Source of the DNA: an uncultured Flavobacteriaceae bacterium
GTDB taxonomy: Bacteria > Bacteroidota > Bacteroidia > Flavobacteriales > Flavobacteriaceae
Assembly: GCA_937929935.1 (NCBI GenBank)
Contig: CALFUL010000004.1
Location: 248,001-312,000 of the forward strand
Reading direction: 5' to 3'
DNA: 64,000 nucleotides
Made by a program: the position numbers and the translations under genes. Shown here piece by piece: positions 17,991-25,914 of the stretch; the first letter of the stretch is position 1; each line of letters opens with the position of its first letter. The notes under the pieces are model-generated. The model searched no databases and was not told where the DNA came from. It saw only the letters and a list, made by a program, of their open reading frames with translations.

Positions 17991-18057
17991 TAATGTTTTT
18001 TTGAATGCCTTACGAGATTAACCCGAGACTGTCGATCTTGTTTTCTTAAATATACCG

Positions 18058-18092
18058 CAAAACTAAGTATAACTAAAATTGTTGTTTTTCAA
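18058..18092 (-). promoter_or_regulatory. Candidate promoter for the OmpA lipoprotein gene
   Basis: Minus-strand -7 element TAGTTTTG (18058-18065) fits TAnnTTTG, with a TTG at 18090-18092 (24-nt spacer, a little long). It implies an untranslated leader of about 100 nt. Confidence 0.45.
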
Positions 18093-18098
18093 AATTAG

Positions 18099-19100
18099 TT
18101 AATCTTTTACTAATTTGTTAAAATTCTTTACATGATGTACGAAGTAAGACCAAACTACAGACTTTGTTCTGTAATATTTTAAGATAAAATTAGCCTTTTC
18201 TCTTTTCTTAAATATTTTTCTGAAGTTCTTATAAAAGCTAAAATGAGCCCTTAAAATAGCGAAACTATGTTTTGGTTTTAGCTGAAATAGAAATCGAATA
18301 GCCGCCACACCATCAAGTAAGAGGCGTAAAAATAAAATTGTAAAGGCTTTTGATTTAGGTAAGTTTTTAATAATTGAGTATAATGAATTTCGAAAATTCA
18401 AAAATGTTTTTTTTGGGTTCATGTTACTCAAAGTTGAGCCTCCTAAGTGAAATACTTCTGATGAACCAACATAATATACTTTGTGTCCGTTATTTTTAGC
18501 GCGCCAGCATAAATCAACCTCTTCTTGATGAGCGAAATAATCATGATCAAAACCGCCTAGAACCTTGAATACATTACTTTTAATAAACATGCACGCCCCA
18601 GTAGCCCAGAAAACTTCTAGGGTGTCATTGTATTGCCCTTCATCTTTTTCTAAAGATTGAAAAATACGTCCGCGACAAAAAGGATATCCTAATTTATCAA
18701 TAAAACCACCTGCCGCACCAGCATACTCAAAGTGACTCTTGTTTTTTAAATCTAATATTTTGGGTTGTATGATTGAAGCATCATCCATCTCAATAAAAGC
18801 CTTAATAATTGGGTCTAACCAATTTGCAGTAACTTCTACATCAGAATTTAAAAGACAAAAAATATCAGCTTGAACTTCTTCTAAAGCTTCGTTATAACCA
18901 CCTGCAAAACCTGCATTGGTTTCATTTTGTATGATTTTTATGGATGGATATGTTTGTTGTACAAACGCGACTGAATCATCCGTAGAAGCATTGTCAGCAA
19001 CATAGATGTCAGCTTCTTTAGAATATTCTATAACCGATGGCAGGTAACTTTCTAAAAGCTCCTTTCCATTCCAATTTAATATGACTACGGCTACTTGCAA
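18099..19100 (-). CDS. Family 2 glycosyltransferase
   Basis: 333 residues from a TTG start. The GT-A fold is shown by V-V-I-L-N-W-N-G (about 4-11), D-N-A-S-T-D-D-S (about 36-43), N-A-G-F-A-G-G-Y-N and the metal-binding N-S-D-V (about 92-95). F-D-x-D-Y-F-A-H-Q-E-E-V-D-L-C-W-R (about 203-219) is typical of the rhamnosyltransferase-like GT2 group. It probably adds a sugar to surface polysaccharide or lipopolysaccharide. No other glycan genes are adjacent. The neighbour 12 bp upstream is an unrelated nuclease-fold protein. Confidence 0.87.
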   Translation of the reverse strand: MQVAVVILNWNGKELLESYLPSVIEYSKEADIYVADNASTDDSVAFVQQTYPSIKIIQNETNAGFAGGYNEALEEVQADIFCLLNSDVEVTANWLDPIIKAFIEMDDASIIQPKILDLKNKSHFEYAGAAGGFIDKLGYPFCRGRIFQSLEKDEGQYNDTLEVFWATGACMFIKSNVFKVLGGFDHDYFAHQEEVDLCWRAKNNGHKVYYVGSSEVFHLGGSTLSNMNPKKTFLNFRNSLYSIIKNLPKSKAFTILFLRLLLDGVAAIRFLFQLKPKHSFAILRAHFSFYKNFRKIFKKREKANFILKYYRTKSVVWSYFVHHVKNFNKLVKD

Positions 19101-19112
19101 TACGCTGGCAAA

Positions 19113-19559
19113 TTAACGGCTAAAATCAGGAATATCTTTGAGAAAAGTATACTTTTCTTCATTCAAATCCATTTTGCAAAAAAAATGCTCCAATCCATTT
19201 GTAACCATCAAATAAGATGCTTCAAGTTGAAGATTATATTTTGCTATTTGATCAAAAGTTTTCTGATCTATTTTAATTTTAGGAGCTTTACACTCAACTA
19301 ATAAATGAATAGAACCATTTGAGTTGTATATTACAATATCATATCGTTTTTTTAATGAGTTGACTGTTAACTGTTTCTCAACATTAATAAGGCTTTTAGG
19401 GTATTTTTTAGTTTCAATGAGAAAATTTAATACATGTTGACGTACCCATTCTTCTGGTTGTAAATCGACAAATTTTTTGCGAATAACATCGAAAATACGG
19501 ACTTTATTTTCGCTATTTTTGAGTCGAAACTGATATGTCTCAAAATTTAGTTTTCTCAC
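19113..19559 (-). CDS. HsdR N-terminal-domain-like (PD-(D/E)XK fold) protein
   Basis: 148 residues. It starts at GTG 19559. Motifs: F-D-x-I-R-K-K-F ... P-E-E-W-V-R-Q-H (about 22-44), K-R-Y-D-I-V-I-Y (Asp about 72) and L-V-E-C-K-A-P (Glu-x-Lys about 87-89). These are the core of the PD-(D/E)XK nuclease fold, as in the N-terminal domain of type I restriction HsdR. It has no helicase domain and no HsdM/HsdS nearby, so it is a stand-alone family widespread in Bacteroidetes and not a restriction system. The function is unknown, and binding or cutting of DNA is possible. The start lies only 26 bp from that of divergent holA. Confidence 0.8.
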   Translation of the reverse strand: MRKLNFETYQFRLKNSENKVRIFDVIRKKFVDLQPEEWVRQHVLNFLIETKKYPKSLINVEKQLTVNSLKKRYDIVIYNSNGSIHLLVECKAPKIKIDQKTFDQIAKYNLQLEASYLMVTNGLEHFFCKMDLNEEKYTFLKDIPDFSR

Positions 19560-19585
19560 TTTACAAATGTGATGATTTTTTTAAA

Positions 19586-20587
19586 ATGAAAGAAGTAAAT
19601 TCAATACTCGCTGAAATCAAAAAAGGCACTGTTAAGCCCATCTACTTATTATGCGGTGAAGAGCCTTATTATATTGATATGGTGTCTCAGTTCATTGAAA
19701 AGAATGTTTTGGCTGAAGAGGAGAGGGGCTTTAATCAAATGGTGCTTTATGGTAAAGATGTTACGGTTGATGAAATTGTAAGCAACGCAAAGCGTTTTCC
19801 GATGATGGCTGAGAAGCAAGTAATTATCGTTAGAGAGGCTCAAAATTTATCACGTAGTATTGATAAACTTTTACCGTATGTTACCAACCCGCAACCTAGT
19901 ACGGTGCTTGTCTTGTGTTATAAGTACAATAAATTTGATAAGCGTAAAAAGGTTTATAAAGAAATTAAGAAAAACGGTGTTTGTTTTGAAAGTAAAAAAC
20001 TGTATGATAATCAAGTAGCGGCTTGGATTAAAAACACGGTTGAAAGCCGTGGGTATAGCATAAATTATAAAGCTACTGTATTGTTAGCAGAATTTTTGGG
20101 TACTGATTTAAGTAAGATTATTAATGAACTTGATAAACTTCAAGTTGTGCTATCAAAAGAGAAAGAAATTACAGCTCATGACATTGAGCAGAATATAGGT
20201 ATCAGTAAAGACTTCAATAATTTTGAGCTTAAAAAGGCACTAAGTCAAGGTAATATTACTAAGGTTACGCGCATACTTAACTACTTTGGTCAGAACCCAA
20301 AAGATAATCCTTTTGTATTAACTATAGGTCAGCTGTATACTTTTTTCAATAAGGTTTTAAAATATCACGGTATGCGTGATAAAAACCCAAAAGCAGTGGC
20401 AAATGAGTTGGGCGTTAGTCCATTTTTTGTAGATGAATATACCAGTGCGGCTCGAAATTACTCTATGAAAAAAGTGAGTCAGATAATTTCAGAGCTTAGA
20501 ATTCTTGATTTAAAAAGCAAAGGGGTAGGCTCACAAAATATTTCGCAAATTGATTTACTAAAAGAGCTTCTGGTTAAAGTGACCTAA
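19586..20587 (+). CDS. holA: DNA polymerase III subunit delta
   Basis: 333 residues from the ATG at 19586. The clamp-loader delta subunit opens the sliding clamp during replication. Recognised by the N-terminal K-P-I-Y-L-L-C-G-E-E-P-Y-Y-I-D segment (about 14-28), the L-V-L-C-Y-K-Y-N-K-F-D-K-R-K-K region, and the AAA+ lid with A-x-F-L-G-T-D-L-S-K-I-x-N-E-L-D-K-L (about 166-183). As usual for delta, Walker A is not functional. A 17-residue upstream extension to 19535 was rejected because it would overlap the divergent HsdR-N-like gene and is not protein-like. Confidence 0.9.
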   Translation: MKEVNSILAEIKKGTVKPIYLLCGEEPYYIDMVSQFIEKNVLAEEERGFNQMVLYGKDVTVDEIVSNAKRFPMMAEKQVIIVREAQNLSRSIDKLLPYVTNPQPSTVLVLCYKYNKFDKRKKVYKEIKKNGVCFESKKLYDNQVAAWIKNTVESRGYSINYKATVLLAEFLGTDLSKIINELDKLQVVLSKEKEITAHDIEQNIGISKDFNNFELKKALSQGNITKVTRILNYFGQNPKDNPFVLTIGQLYTFFNKVLKYHGMRDKNPKAVANELGVSPFFVDEYTSAARNYSMKKVSQIISELRILDLKSKGVGSQNISQIDLLKELLVKVT

Positions 20588-20968
20588 TTACCTTTTATCA
20601 ATACTGAATTTACCCGGACCTACAAGCGCTATTACCACGAAAAAAGTCAAGTATAATAATGCTTTTTCTTGCTTGCCAAAAGGATCTGCACCATGAACAA
20701 TAAAAGCAGCTACCGCCATGGTAATTGCTGCGGGTATGGCCGCCCATTTTGTTTTAAAACCTATAATTAGCAGAATAGGGCAAATCACTTCACCAATAAC
20801 AGCCAAGAATAAAGAGGGTGCTGCACCAATTCCTAATGGGTCGCCAAAGTCGAAATTTCCTGCGATTAGTTTTTGAAGTTTTGGAATGCCATGTGAAAGC
20901 ATCATTGCTGCCGGAAGTATTCTTAACAATGCCAGCCCGATGTTTTTGACTAGGGGGGTATTTTTCAT
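20588..20968 (-). CDS. DoxX family membrane protein
   Basis: 126 residues with four predicted transmembrane helices. DoxX signatures: L-A-L-L-R-I-L-P-A-A-M-M-L-S-H-G-I-P-K near the start, F-L-A-V-I-G-E-V-I-C-P-I-L-L-I-I-G (Glu about 58) and F-x-V-H-G-A-D-P-F. DoxX relatives associate with thiol:quinone oxidoreductase or redox-stress membrane complexes, but most members have no proven role. Its stop abuts that of holA (convergent, no gap). Confidence 0.85.
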   Translation of the reverse strand: MKNTPLVKNIGLALLRILPAAMMLSHGIPKLQKLIAGNFDFGDPLGIGAAPSLFLAVIGEVICPILLIIGFKTKWAAIPAAITMAVAAFIVHGADPFGKQEKALLYLTFFVVIALVGPGKFSIDKR

Positions 20969-21012
20969 TCTATTGTGAGTTGTTAGTTACTCGTAAAAGT
21001 AAAAAATATTTT

Positions 21013-23271
21013 TTAAATTTCCCTGTAGTCCTTAATTGCCCTAGCTATAGCTGAAGTTAAAGTGTCAGCGTTTGATTTTGAAAACCACATTGGCGGCTTG
21101 ATTTTCAAGACATTGTTATGCGGACCATCAGTACCAATTAAAATTAAATTCTCGCGTAGATTGTTTTTTATGTAGGAAGCTAAACCTGTATTTGGCTTGC
21201 CTTTTTTATCTACCATTTCAACACCTAAAAAAAGTCCGTTTCCTCTAACATCGCCGATTTCGACATTTCTTTTTTGAAAGGTTTTAAGTGCTTTAATGAG
21301 ATACTTACCAACATCTTTAGCGTGCTCTTGTAGATTTTCTTCTTCAATAACTTCTAAAACAGCTTTGCCAATCGAACAAGAAACCGGATTACCACCAAAA
21401 GAACTAAAAAACTCTAGTCCGTTATCAAAACTCTCAGCAATTTCACTAGTGGTAACCACTGCACCAATTGGGTGCCCATTGCCCATTGGTTTGCCAATAA
21501 CTACCATATCGGGTACAATATTATGTTTTTCAAAACCCCAAAAAGAGGTTCCTAATCTTCCAAAACCTACTTGTACTTCATCACTAATACATACGCCGCC
21601 TTGAGCTTTTATCTTAGGGTAAATGGCGCTCAAATAGCCTTCAGGTAGGGGTGCTTGGCCACCACAACCAACAATAGGTTCTGCAATAAAGGCAGCAATT
21701 TTATTACTATTTGCTTCAATATCTTTGGTAGTGCGTGCAACATAGTGAAGGCTAGCATCACTTTCATTTTCGAAACCAGAACCATAAAACTTTGGCATCT
21801 CAGTCTCTAGGATGTTTTGCTGCCTGCCGGGCCCACCTTTTTGATTGTATTTATAGGCGCTTATTTCAATGCCTAATTTTGTGTTACCGTGATAGCCATT
21901 ATTCAAGACCATTACCTTATTTTTTTTGGTATGTGTCATTGCAATTCTAATAGCTAAATCACTTGCAGCACTTCCTGAGTTTACAAGAAAAACCTTATTC
22001 AGCTGACTTGGAAACTTTGATAAAAGTAATTCGCTATACTCATGTAATTCGTCATAAATATATCTGGTATTTGTATTCAGTCTTGCTAAAGTCTTTGATG
22101 CTGCTTTTGTTATTTTAGGATGGCTATGACCAACCAACATAATATTGTTGTACGCATCTAAAAAAGTGTTTCCTGCTTTGTCATACATATATTGAAAAGC
22201 AGATTTGCTCATGTAAATAGGATTTTTATAACTTACAGATAAAGAAGTGCTTATGGTTTTTGACCTTTCTTTTAACTTTAAATCAATTGATGGCGGAGTA
22301 GCTACATCAAATCCCGAAGCTTTTCTGAATTCATTTGTTGCTTTAATGGGGTTAACGGCAAGCCATTTATATAATAAATTCCATGCAGGTTTTTCGCTAA
22401 TTGTAATATATTCAGAATCAGGTTTTAAGGTTTTTGCATAGGCAGAATTACAAACGCTTGTGCACAATCTAGCCGCTATTAAATAGTATAAAACATCAAT
22501 TTCTTTTGATTCAAGCGGATAAATTTCATGATATGATTTTAAAACCGAGTTGGCAACCTCAAGCGGATTATCTTTATTCATCATCACGTAGGTCAATGCT
22601 ATAGCAAGCTCATTAATAACCCAAGTATGACACATATCACCAAAGTCAATGATTCCTGATACTTTTTGGTTTTGTGTTAATACGTTCCAATCATTAGCGT
22701 CATTGTGAATAATACCTTTTCGAAGTTGATATTGAACAGGAAGAACGTTTTCATCAAATTGCAGAAAAAAGTAGTTGACGAGACTTCGGTCTTTCGGGTT
22801 GGTGATGTAGTCGAGAAGTTTATAGTTTAACTTGAAATGTTTTAAATCCCAAGGTGTTTCTTTGGCCTTGATGGCATTTGAGTGCTGAGATGTTATGGTT
22901 ACATCGAGTTCAGCAAGAAACCTGCCAAATGAGTTAAGAAAGGCTTCACTATGATTAATATCAGCCAAAAATTGACCTTCAATGTAGGTTAAAAGCCTAT
23001 AAATATGACCTTCTGAAACAATTATATCATCACCTTTATCAGATGCAACAACCGCTGAAACATCATATTTCAAGTGTTCTTTGACTTGTTTTAAGATATT
23101 GTTTTCAGCTTCGAGTAAATCAAATTCTTGCTTTGTGAAATGGTTTTGTTTTAAAACGAAAATTTGATTTTCGGTTTCAATTTTATAGTTTATACTATCA
23201 TAGCCTTCTAATTTTGAGATGGTTGCGTTTGATATAGCATAATGAAGTTTAAGTATTTTTTGAATTTTCAA
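21013..23271 (-). CDS. Fusion of aminoglycoside-phosphotransferase-like kinase and class III PLP aminotransferase-fold enzyme
   Basis: 752 residues. The first half (about 1-320) is an APH/choline-kinase fold with the catalytic H-N-D-A-N-D-W-N-V (about 188-196) and I-I-D-F-G-D (about 206-211). The second half (about 335-752) is a class III aminotransferase with V-N-S-G-S-A-A-S-D, N-N-G-Y-H-G-N-T, D-E-V-Q-V-G-F-G-R (about 560) and the PLP lysine in I-G-K-P-M-G-N-G-H-P (about 594). The second half resembles the eukaryotic ethanolamine-phosphate and phosphohydroxylysine phospho-lyases. A kinase joined to a phospho-lyase suggests that an amino alcohol is phosphorylated and then eliminated to aldehyde, ammonia and phosphate. 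The substrate is inferred, not shown. Confidence 0.85.
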   Translation of the reverse strand: MKIQKILKLHYAISNATISKLEGYDSINYKIETENQIFVLKQNHFTKQEFDLLEAENNILKQVKEHLKYDVSAVVASDKGDDIIVSEGHIYRLLTYIEGQFLADINHSEAFLNSFGRFLAELDVTITSQHSNAIKAKETPWDLKHFKLNYKLLDYITNPKDRSLVNYFFLQFDENVLPVQYQLRKGIIHNDANDWNVLTQNQKVSGIIDFGDMCHTWVINELAIALTYVMMNKDNPLEVANSVLKSYHEIYPLESKEIDVLYYLIAARLCTSVCNSAYAKTLKPDSEYITISEKPAWNLLYKWLAVNPIKATNEFRKASGFDVATPPSIDLKLKERSKTISTSLSVSYKNPIYMSKSAFQYMYDKAGNTFLDAYNNIMLVGHSHPKITKAASKTLARLNTNTRYIYDELHEYSELLLSKFPSQLNKVFLVNSGSAASDLAIRIAMTHTKKNKVMVLNNGYHGNTKLGIEISAYKYNQKGGPGRQQNILETEMPKFYGSGFENESDASLHYVARTTKDIEANSNKIAAFIAEPIVGCGGQAPLPEGYLSAIYPKIKAQGGVCISDEVQVGFGRLGTSFWGFEKHNIVPDMVVIGKPMGNGHPIGAVVTTSEIAESFDNGLEFFSSFGGNPVSCSIGKAVLEVIEEENLQEHAKDVGKYLIKALKTFQKRNVEIGDVRGNGLFLGVEMVDKKGKPNTGLASYIKNNLRENLILIGTDGPHNNVLKIKPPMWFSKSNADTLTSAIARAIKDYREI

Positions 23272-23288
23272 AGCAAGGTATATTATAC

Positions 23289-23296
23289 CAAAGTTA
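23289..23296 (-). promoter_or_regulatory. -7 promoter element (TAACTTTG) for the kinase-aminotransferase gene
   Basis: Exact TAnnTTTG on the minus strand, 18 bp upstream of the ATG. A TTG lies 25 nt further up (23322-23324), longer than ideal. Confidence 0.4.
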
Positions 23297-23342
23297 CTTT
23301 AATTCAATGAATGAAAAAAAACAAGGTAAACCAACCAAATGG

Positions 23343-25754
23343 TTAGCGTAGCGCGGGGTAGGCCAAAGGGTCTGTTTCATGCATTATGGCATACACTTTT
23401 TCGAAAATATCTTCAGCATTTGGCTTAGAAAAATAGTCGCCATCTGAACCATAGGCAGGACGGTGCGCTTTGGCGGTTAACGTTTGAGGTGCACAATCAA
23501 GAAAGGCATAAGCTCCTTGTTTTTCAATAATTTCTTGCATTAAGTATGCAGAGCATCCGCCAGGTACATCTTCATCAATAACCAGTAATTTATTTGTTTT
23601 CTTGACGCTTTCAACAACATTATGTTGAATATCAAACGGCAGTAATGTCTGTGCATCAATAACCTCAGCATCAATACCAACTTCAAGCAGTTCTTCCGCA
23701 ACATTTTCAACAATGCGTAGCGTAGAACCGTAAGAAAGCAACGTGATATCTGAACCTTCACGAAGAGTTTCTACGGTACCAATAGGTGTGCAAAATTCAC
23801 CCATATTATTTGGCAATGGCTCTTTTAAGCGGTAACCATTCAAACTCTCTATGACCAAGGCTGGCTCATCACTCTTCATTAGAGAATTATAAAAGCCTGC
23901 GGCTTGGGTCATATTTCTGGGTGCTAGAATGTACATACCTCTTAATAAATGAATAAGGCCACCCATTTGAGAACCAGAGTGCCATATGCCTTCTAAGCGA
24001 TGCCCACGAGTTCTTACTATTAAAGGAGCTTTTTGTTTGCCCACAGTTCTATAGCGTATGGTTGCTACATCATCAGTTAACGTAGCCATAGCATAGAAAA
24101 TATAATCGAGATATTGAATTTCTGCGATGGGTCTCAAACCACGTAAAGCCATACCTAAACCTTGACCTATAATGGTTGATTCTCTAATACCGGTATCGGC
24201 TACTCTGTGTTTTCCATATTTTGCCTGTAAACCTTCTAGACCTTGATTTACATCGCCAATGTTTCCGCTATCTTCTCCAAAAACCAAGGCTTCAGGATAT
24301 TTTTCAAATAACTTATCAAAATTCTCCTTAATAATTACGCGACCATCAACATTTTCAGCTAAAGGGTCATATTTTGGAGAAACAGCTGTAATATTGGTTG
24401 CCTTATTCTCATTTTCACTATATAAATGCCGACTATAATTCGGTTGTTCATTTTCAAGAAAATTAGTTATCCATTGCATTAAAGCAGTTTTTGCAGGATT
24501 ATTTTCTTCAAGTTGGTAACGCAAAGCTTTACGTGCAATAGAAGCCATGTTTCTTTTATACGGTTCTTCAATAGCGATTAAGTCGTTTTTAAGCTTGGTA
24601 ATAAAAGCTTTATTCGCGCTAGCATTGGCCGAATCATCAAGTAATTGAACCAATACTTGTTTTTGAGCAACTAAGGTTTGTAAATATTCTGCCCAAGCTT
24701 CCTTTTTTGCTGTTCGTATTTCTTTTTTAATGGTGTACTCTAGTACACTTAAATCATTTTCTGAAGCTATTTTTGATTCAAGAATCCATTCTTTAAACTT
24801 TTTGAGGCAGTCGTTATCTTTTTCCCATTGCAGGCGCTCCTCGCTTTTATACCGTTCATGTGAGCCAGAGGTAGAATGGCCTTGTGGTTGGGTTAGTTCG
24901 GTAACGTGTATTATTACAGGCACATGTTCTTCACGGGCGATATCAGAAGCATTTTCATACGCATGAATTAAGGCAGTGTAATCCCATCCTTTAACTTTTA
25001 GAATTTCATACCCTTTGTGGTCTTTATCACGTTGAAATCCTTTTAAAACCTCTGAAATATCTTCTTTTGTAGTGTGGTAAGATTGTGGCACTGAAATGCC
25101 GTAGTCATCATCCCAAATGCTAATGACCATAGGTACCTGTAAAACACCAGCAGCATTAATGGTTTCAAAAAACATTCCTTCACTAGTACTCGCATTTCCA
25201 ATAGTTCCCCAGGCAACTTCATTACCATTAACTGAAAAATTTGAAGCATCAACATCTTTTAGATTTCGATACATTTTTGAGGCTTGTGCTAATCCTAAAA
25301 GGCGTGGCATTTGACCTGCGGTACAAGAAACATCAGGACTTGTATTTGGTTGCTGGGTTAAATTTTTCCAGCTGCCGTCTTCATTCAAACTATTGGTTAA
25401 ATAATGACCAATCATTTGACGACCAGCACTCATGGGCTCTTTTTTTATGTCTGTGGTGGCATATAGGGCATGAAAAAAGGCTTTTGGGGTCAGCACTCCA
25501 ATAGCCATCATAAAGGTTTGGTCACGGTAATATCCACTTCTGAAATCTCCATTTTGAAAAGCTCTGGCCATGGCTAATTGCGGTAATTCTTTACCATCGC
25601 CAAAAATGCCAAATTTTGCTTTACCCGTAAGTACTTCTTTACGTCCTAAAAGACTACAGGTACGACTGCGAATTGCAATTTCATAATCTTTCATGATTTG
25701 TAGCTTAAAATCATCAAAAGAAATGTCGTTACTAGTCTTTGGTTTACTTTGCAT
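23343..25754 (-). CDS. Fused E1 alpha-beta subunits of a 2-oxo-acid dehydrogenase complex
   Basis: 803 residues. The alpha half contains the thiamine-diphosphate segment G-N-A-S-T-S-E-G-M-F-F-E ... D-D-D-Y-G-I-S (about 180-212). The beta half starts near 470 and has F-G-E-D-S-G-N-I-G-D-V, the catalytic-site R-E-S-T-I-I-G-Q-G-L-G and R-T-R-G-H-R (about 600). It decarboxylates a 2-oxo acid and passes the acyl group to a lipoyl E2. No E2 or E3 gene is nearby. In flavobacteria this long form is usually annotated as branched-chain or generic E1. A separate 658-residue fused E1 is at 61736-63712, so substrates probably differ. A good promoter lies 20 bp upstream. Confidence 0.87.
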   Translation of the reverse strand: MQSKPKTSNDISFDDFKLQIMKDYEIAIRSRTCSLLGRKEVLTGKAKFGIFGDGKELPQLAMARAFQNGDFRSGYYRDQTFMMAIGVLTPKAFFHALYATTDIKKEPMSAGRQMIGHYLTNSLNEDGSWKNLTQQPNTSPDVSCTAGQMPRLLGLAQASKMYRNLKDVDASNFSVNGNEVAWGTIGNASTSEGMFFETINAAGVLQVPMVISIWDDDYGISVPQSYHTTKEDISEVLKGFQRDKDHKGYEILKVKGWDYTALIHAYENASDIAREEHVPVIIHVTELTQPQGHSTSGSHERYKSEERLQWEKDNDCLKKFKEWILESKIASENDLSVLEYTIKKEIRTAKKEAWAEYLQTLVAQKQVLVQLLDDSANASANKAFITKLKNDLIAIEEPYKRNMASIARKALRYQLEENNPAKTALMQWITNFLENEQPNYSRHLYSENENKATNITAVSPKYDPLAENVDGRVIIKENFDKLFEKYPEALVFGEDSGNIGDVNQGLEGLQAKYGKHRVADTGIRESTIIGQGLGMALRGLRPIAEIQYLDYIFYAMATLTDDVATIRYRTVGKQKAPLIVRTRGHRLEGIWHSGSQMGGLIHLLRGMYILAPRNMTQAAGFYNSLMKSDEPALVIESLNGYRLKEPLPNNMGEFCTPIGTVETLREGSDITLLSYGSTLRIVENVAEELLEVGIDAEVIDAQTLLPFDIQHNVVESVKKTNKLLVIDEDVPGGCSAYLMQEIIEKQGAYAFLDCAPQTLTAKAHRPAYGSDGDYFSKPNAEDIFEKVYAIMHETDPLAYPALR

Positions 25755-25773
25755 TGAGACGTTAATTTTTTTG

Positions 25774-25804
25774 CAAAAATACGAAATATGAACGGTTAAT
25801 ACAA
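25774..25804 (-). promoter_or_regulatory. Promoter for the E1 gene (TTG-N20-TATTTTTG)
   Basis: On the minus strand a TTG (25802-25804), 20-nt spacer and TATTTTTG (25774-25781) match both parts of the Bacteroidetes promoter. The start codon is 19 bp downstream. Confidence 0.7.
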
Positions 25805-25914
25805 CCTTGAAATGACTGTGTTTATTGTGTTTTATGCAAAAAACATTAATTTTTTATGCGATTTTGTTATATAAAAAACAAATTAGCGGTAGTAAATTGA
25901 GAATTTATCAATTA

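Noticed and set aside
19113..19559. Remnant of a type I restriction system
   Set aside because: No HsdM or HsdS, no helicase part, and stand-alone HsdR-N-like proteins of this length are usual in Bacteroidetes.
21296..21604. Plus-strand ORF of 102 codons inside the aminotransferase gene
   Set aside because: Antisense shadow of a well-supported gene. Several similar antisense frames (for example 5232-5558, 43048-43323, 50990-51277) were rejected for the same reason.
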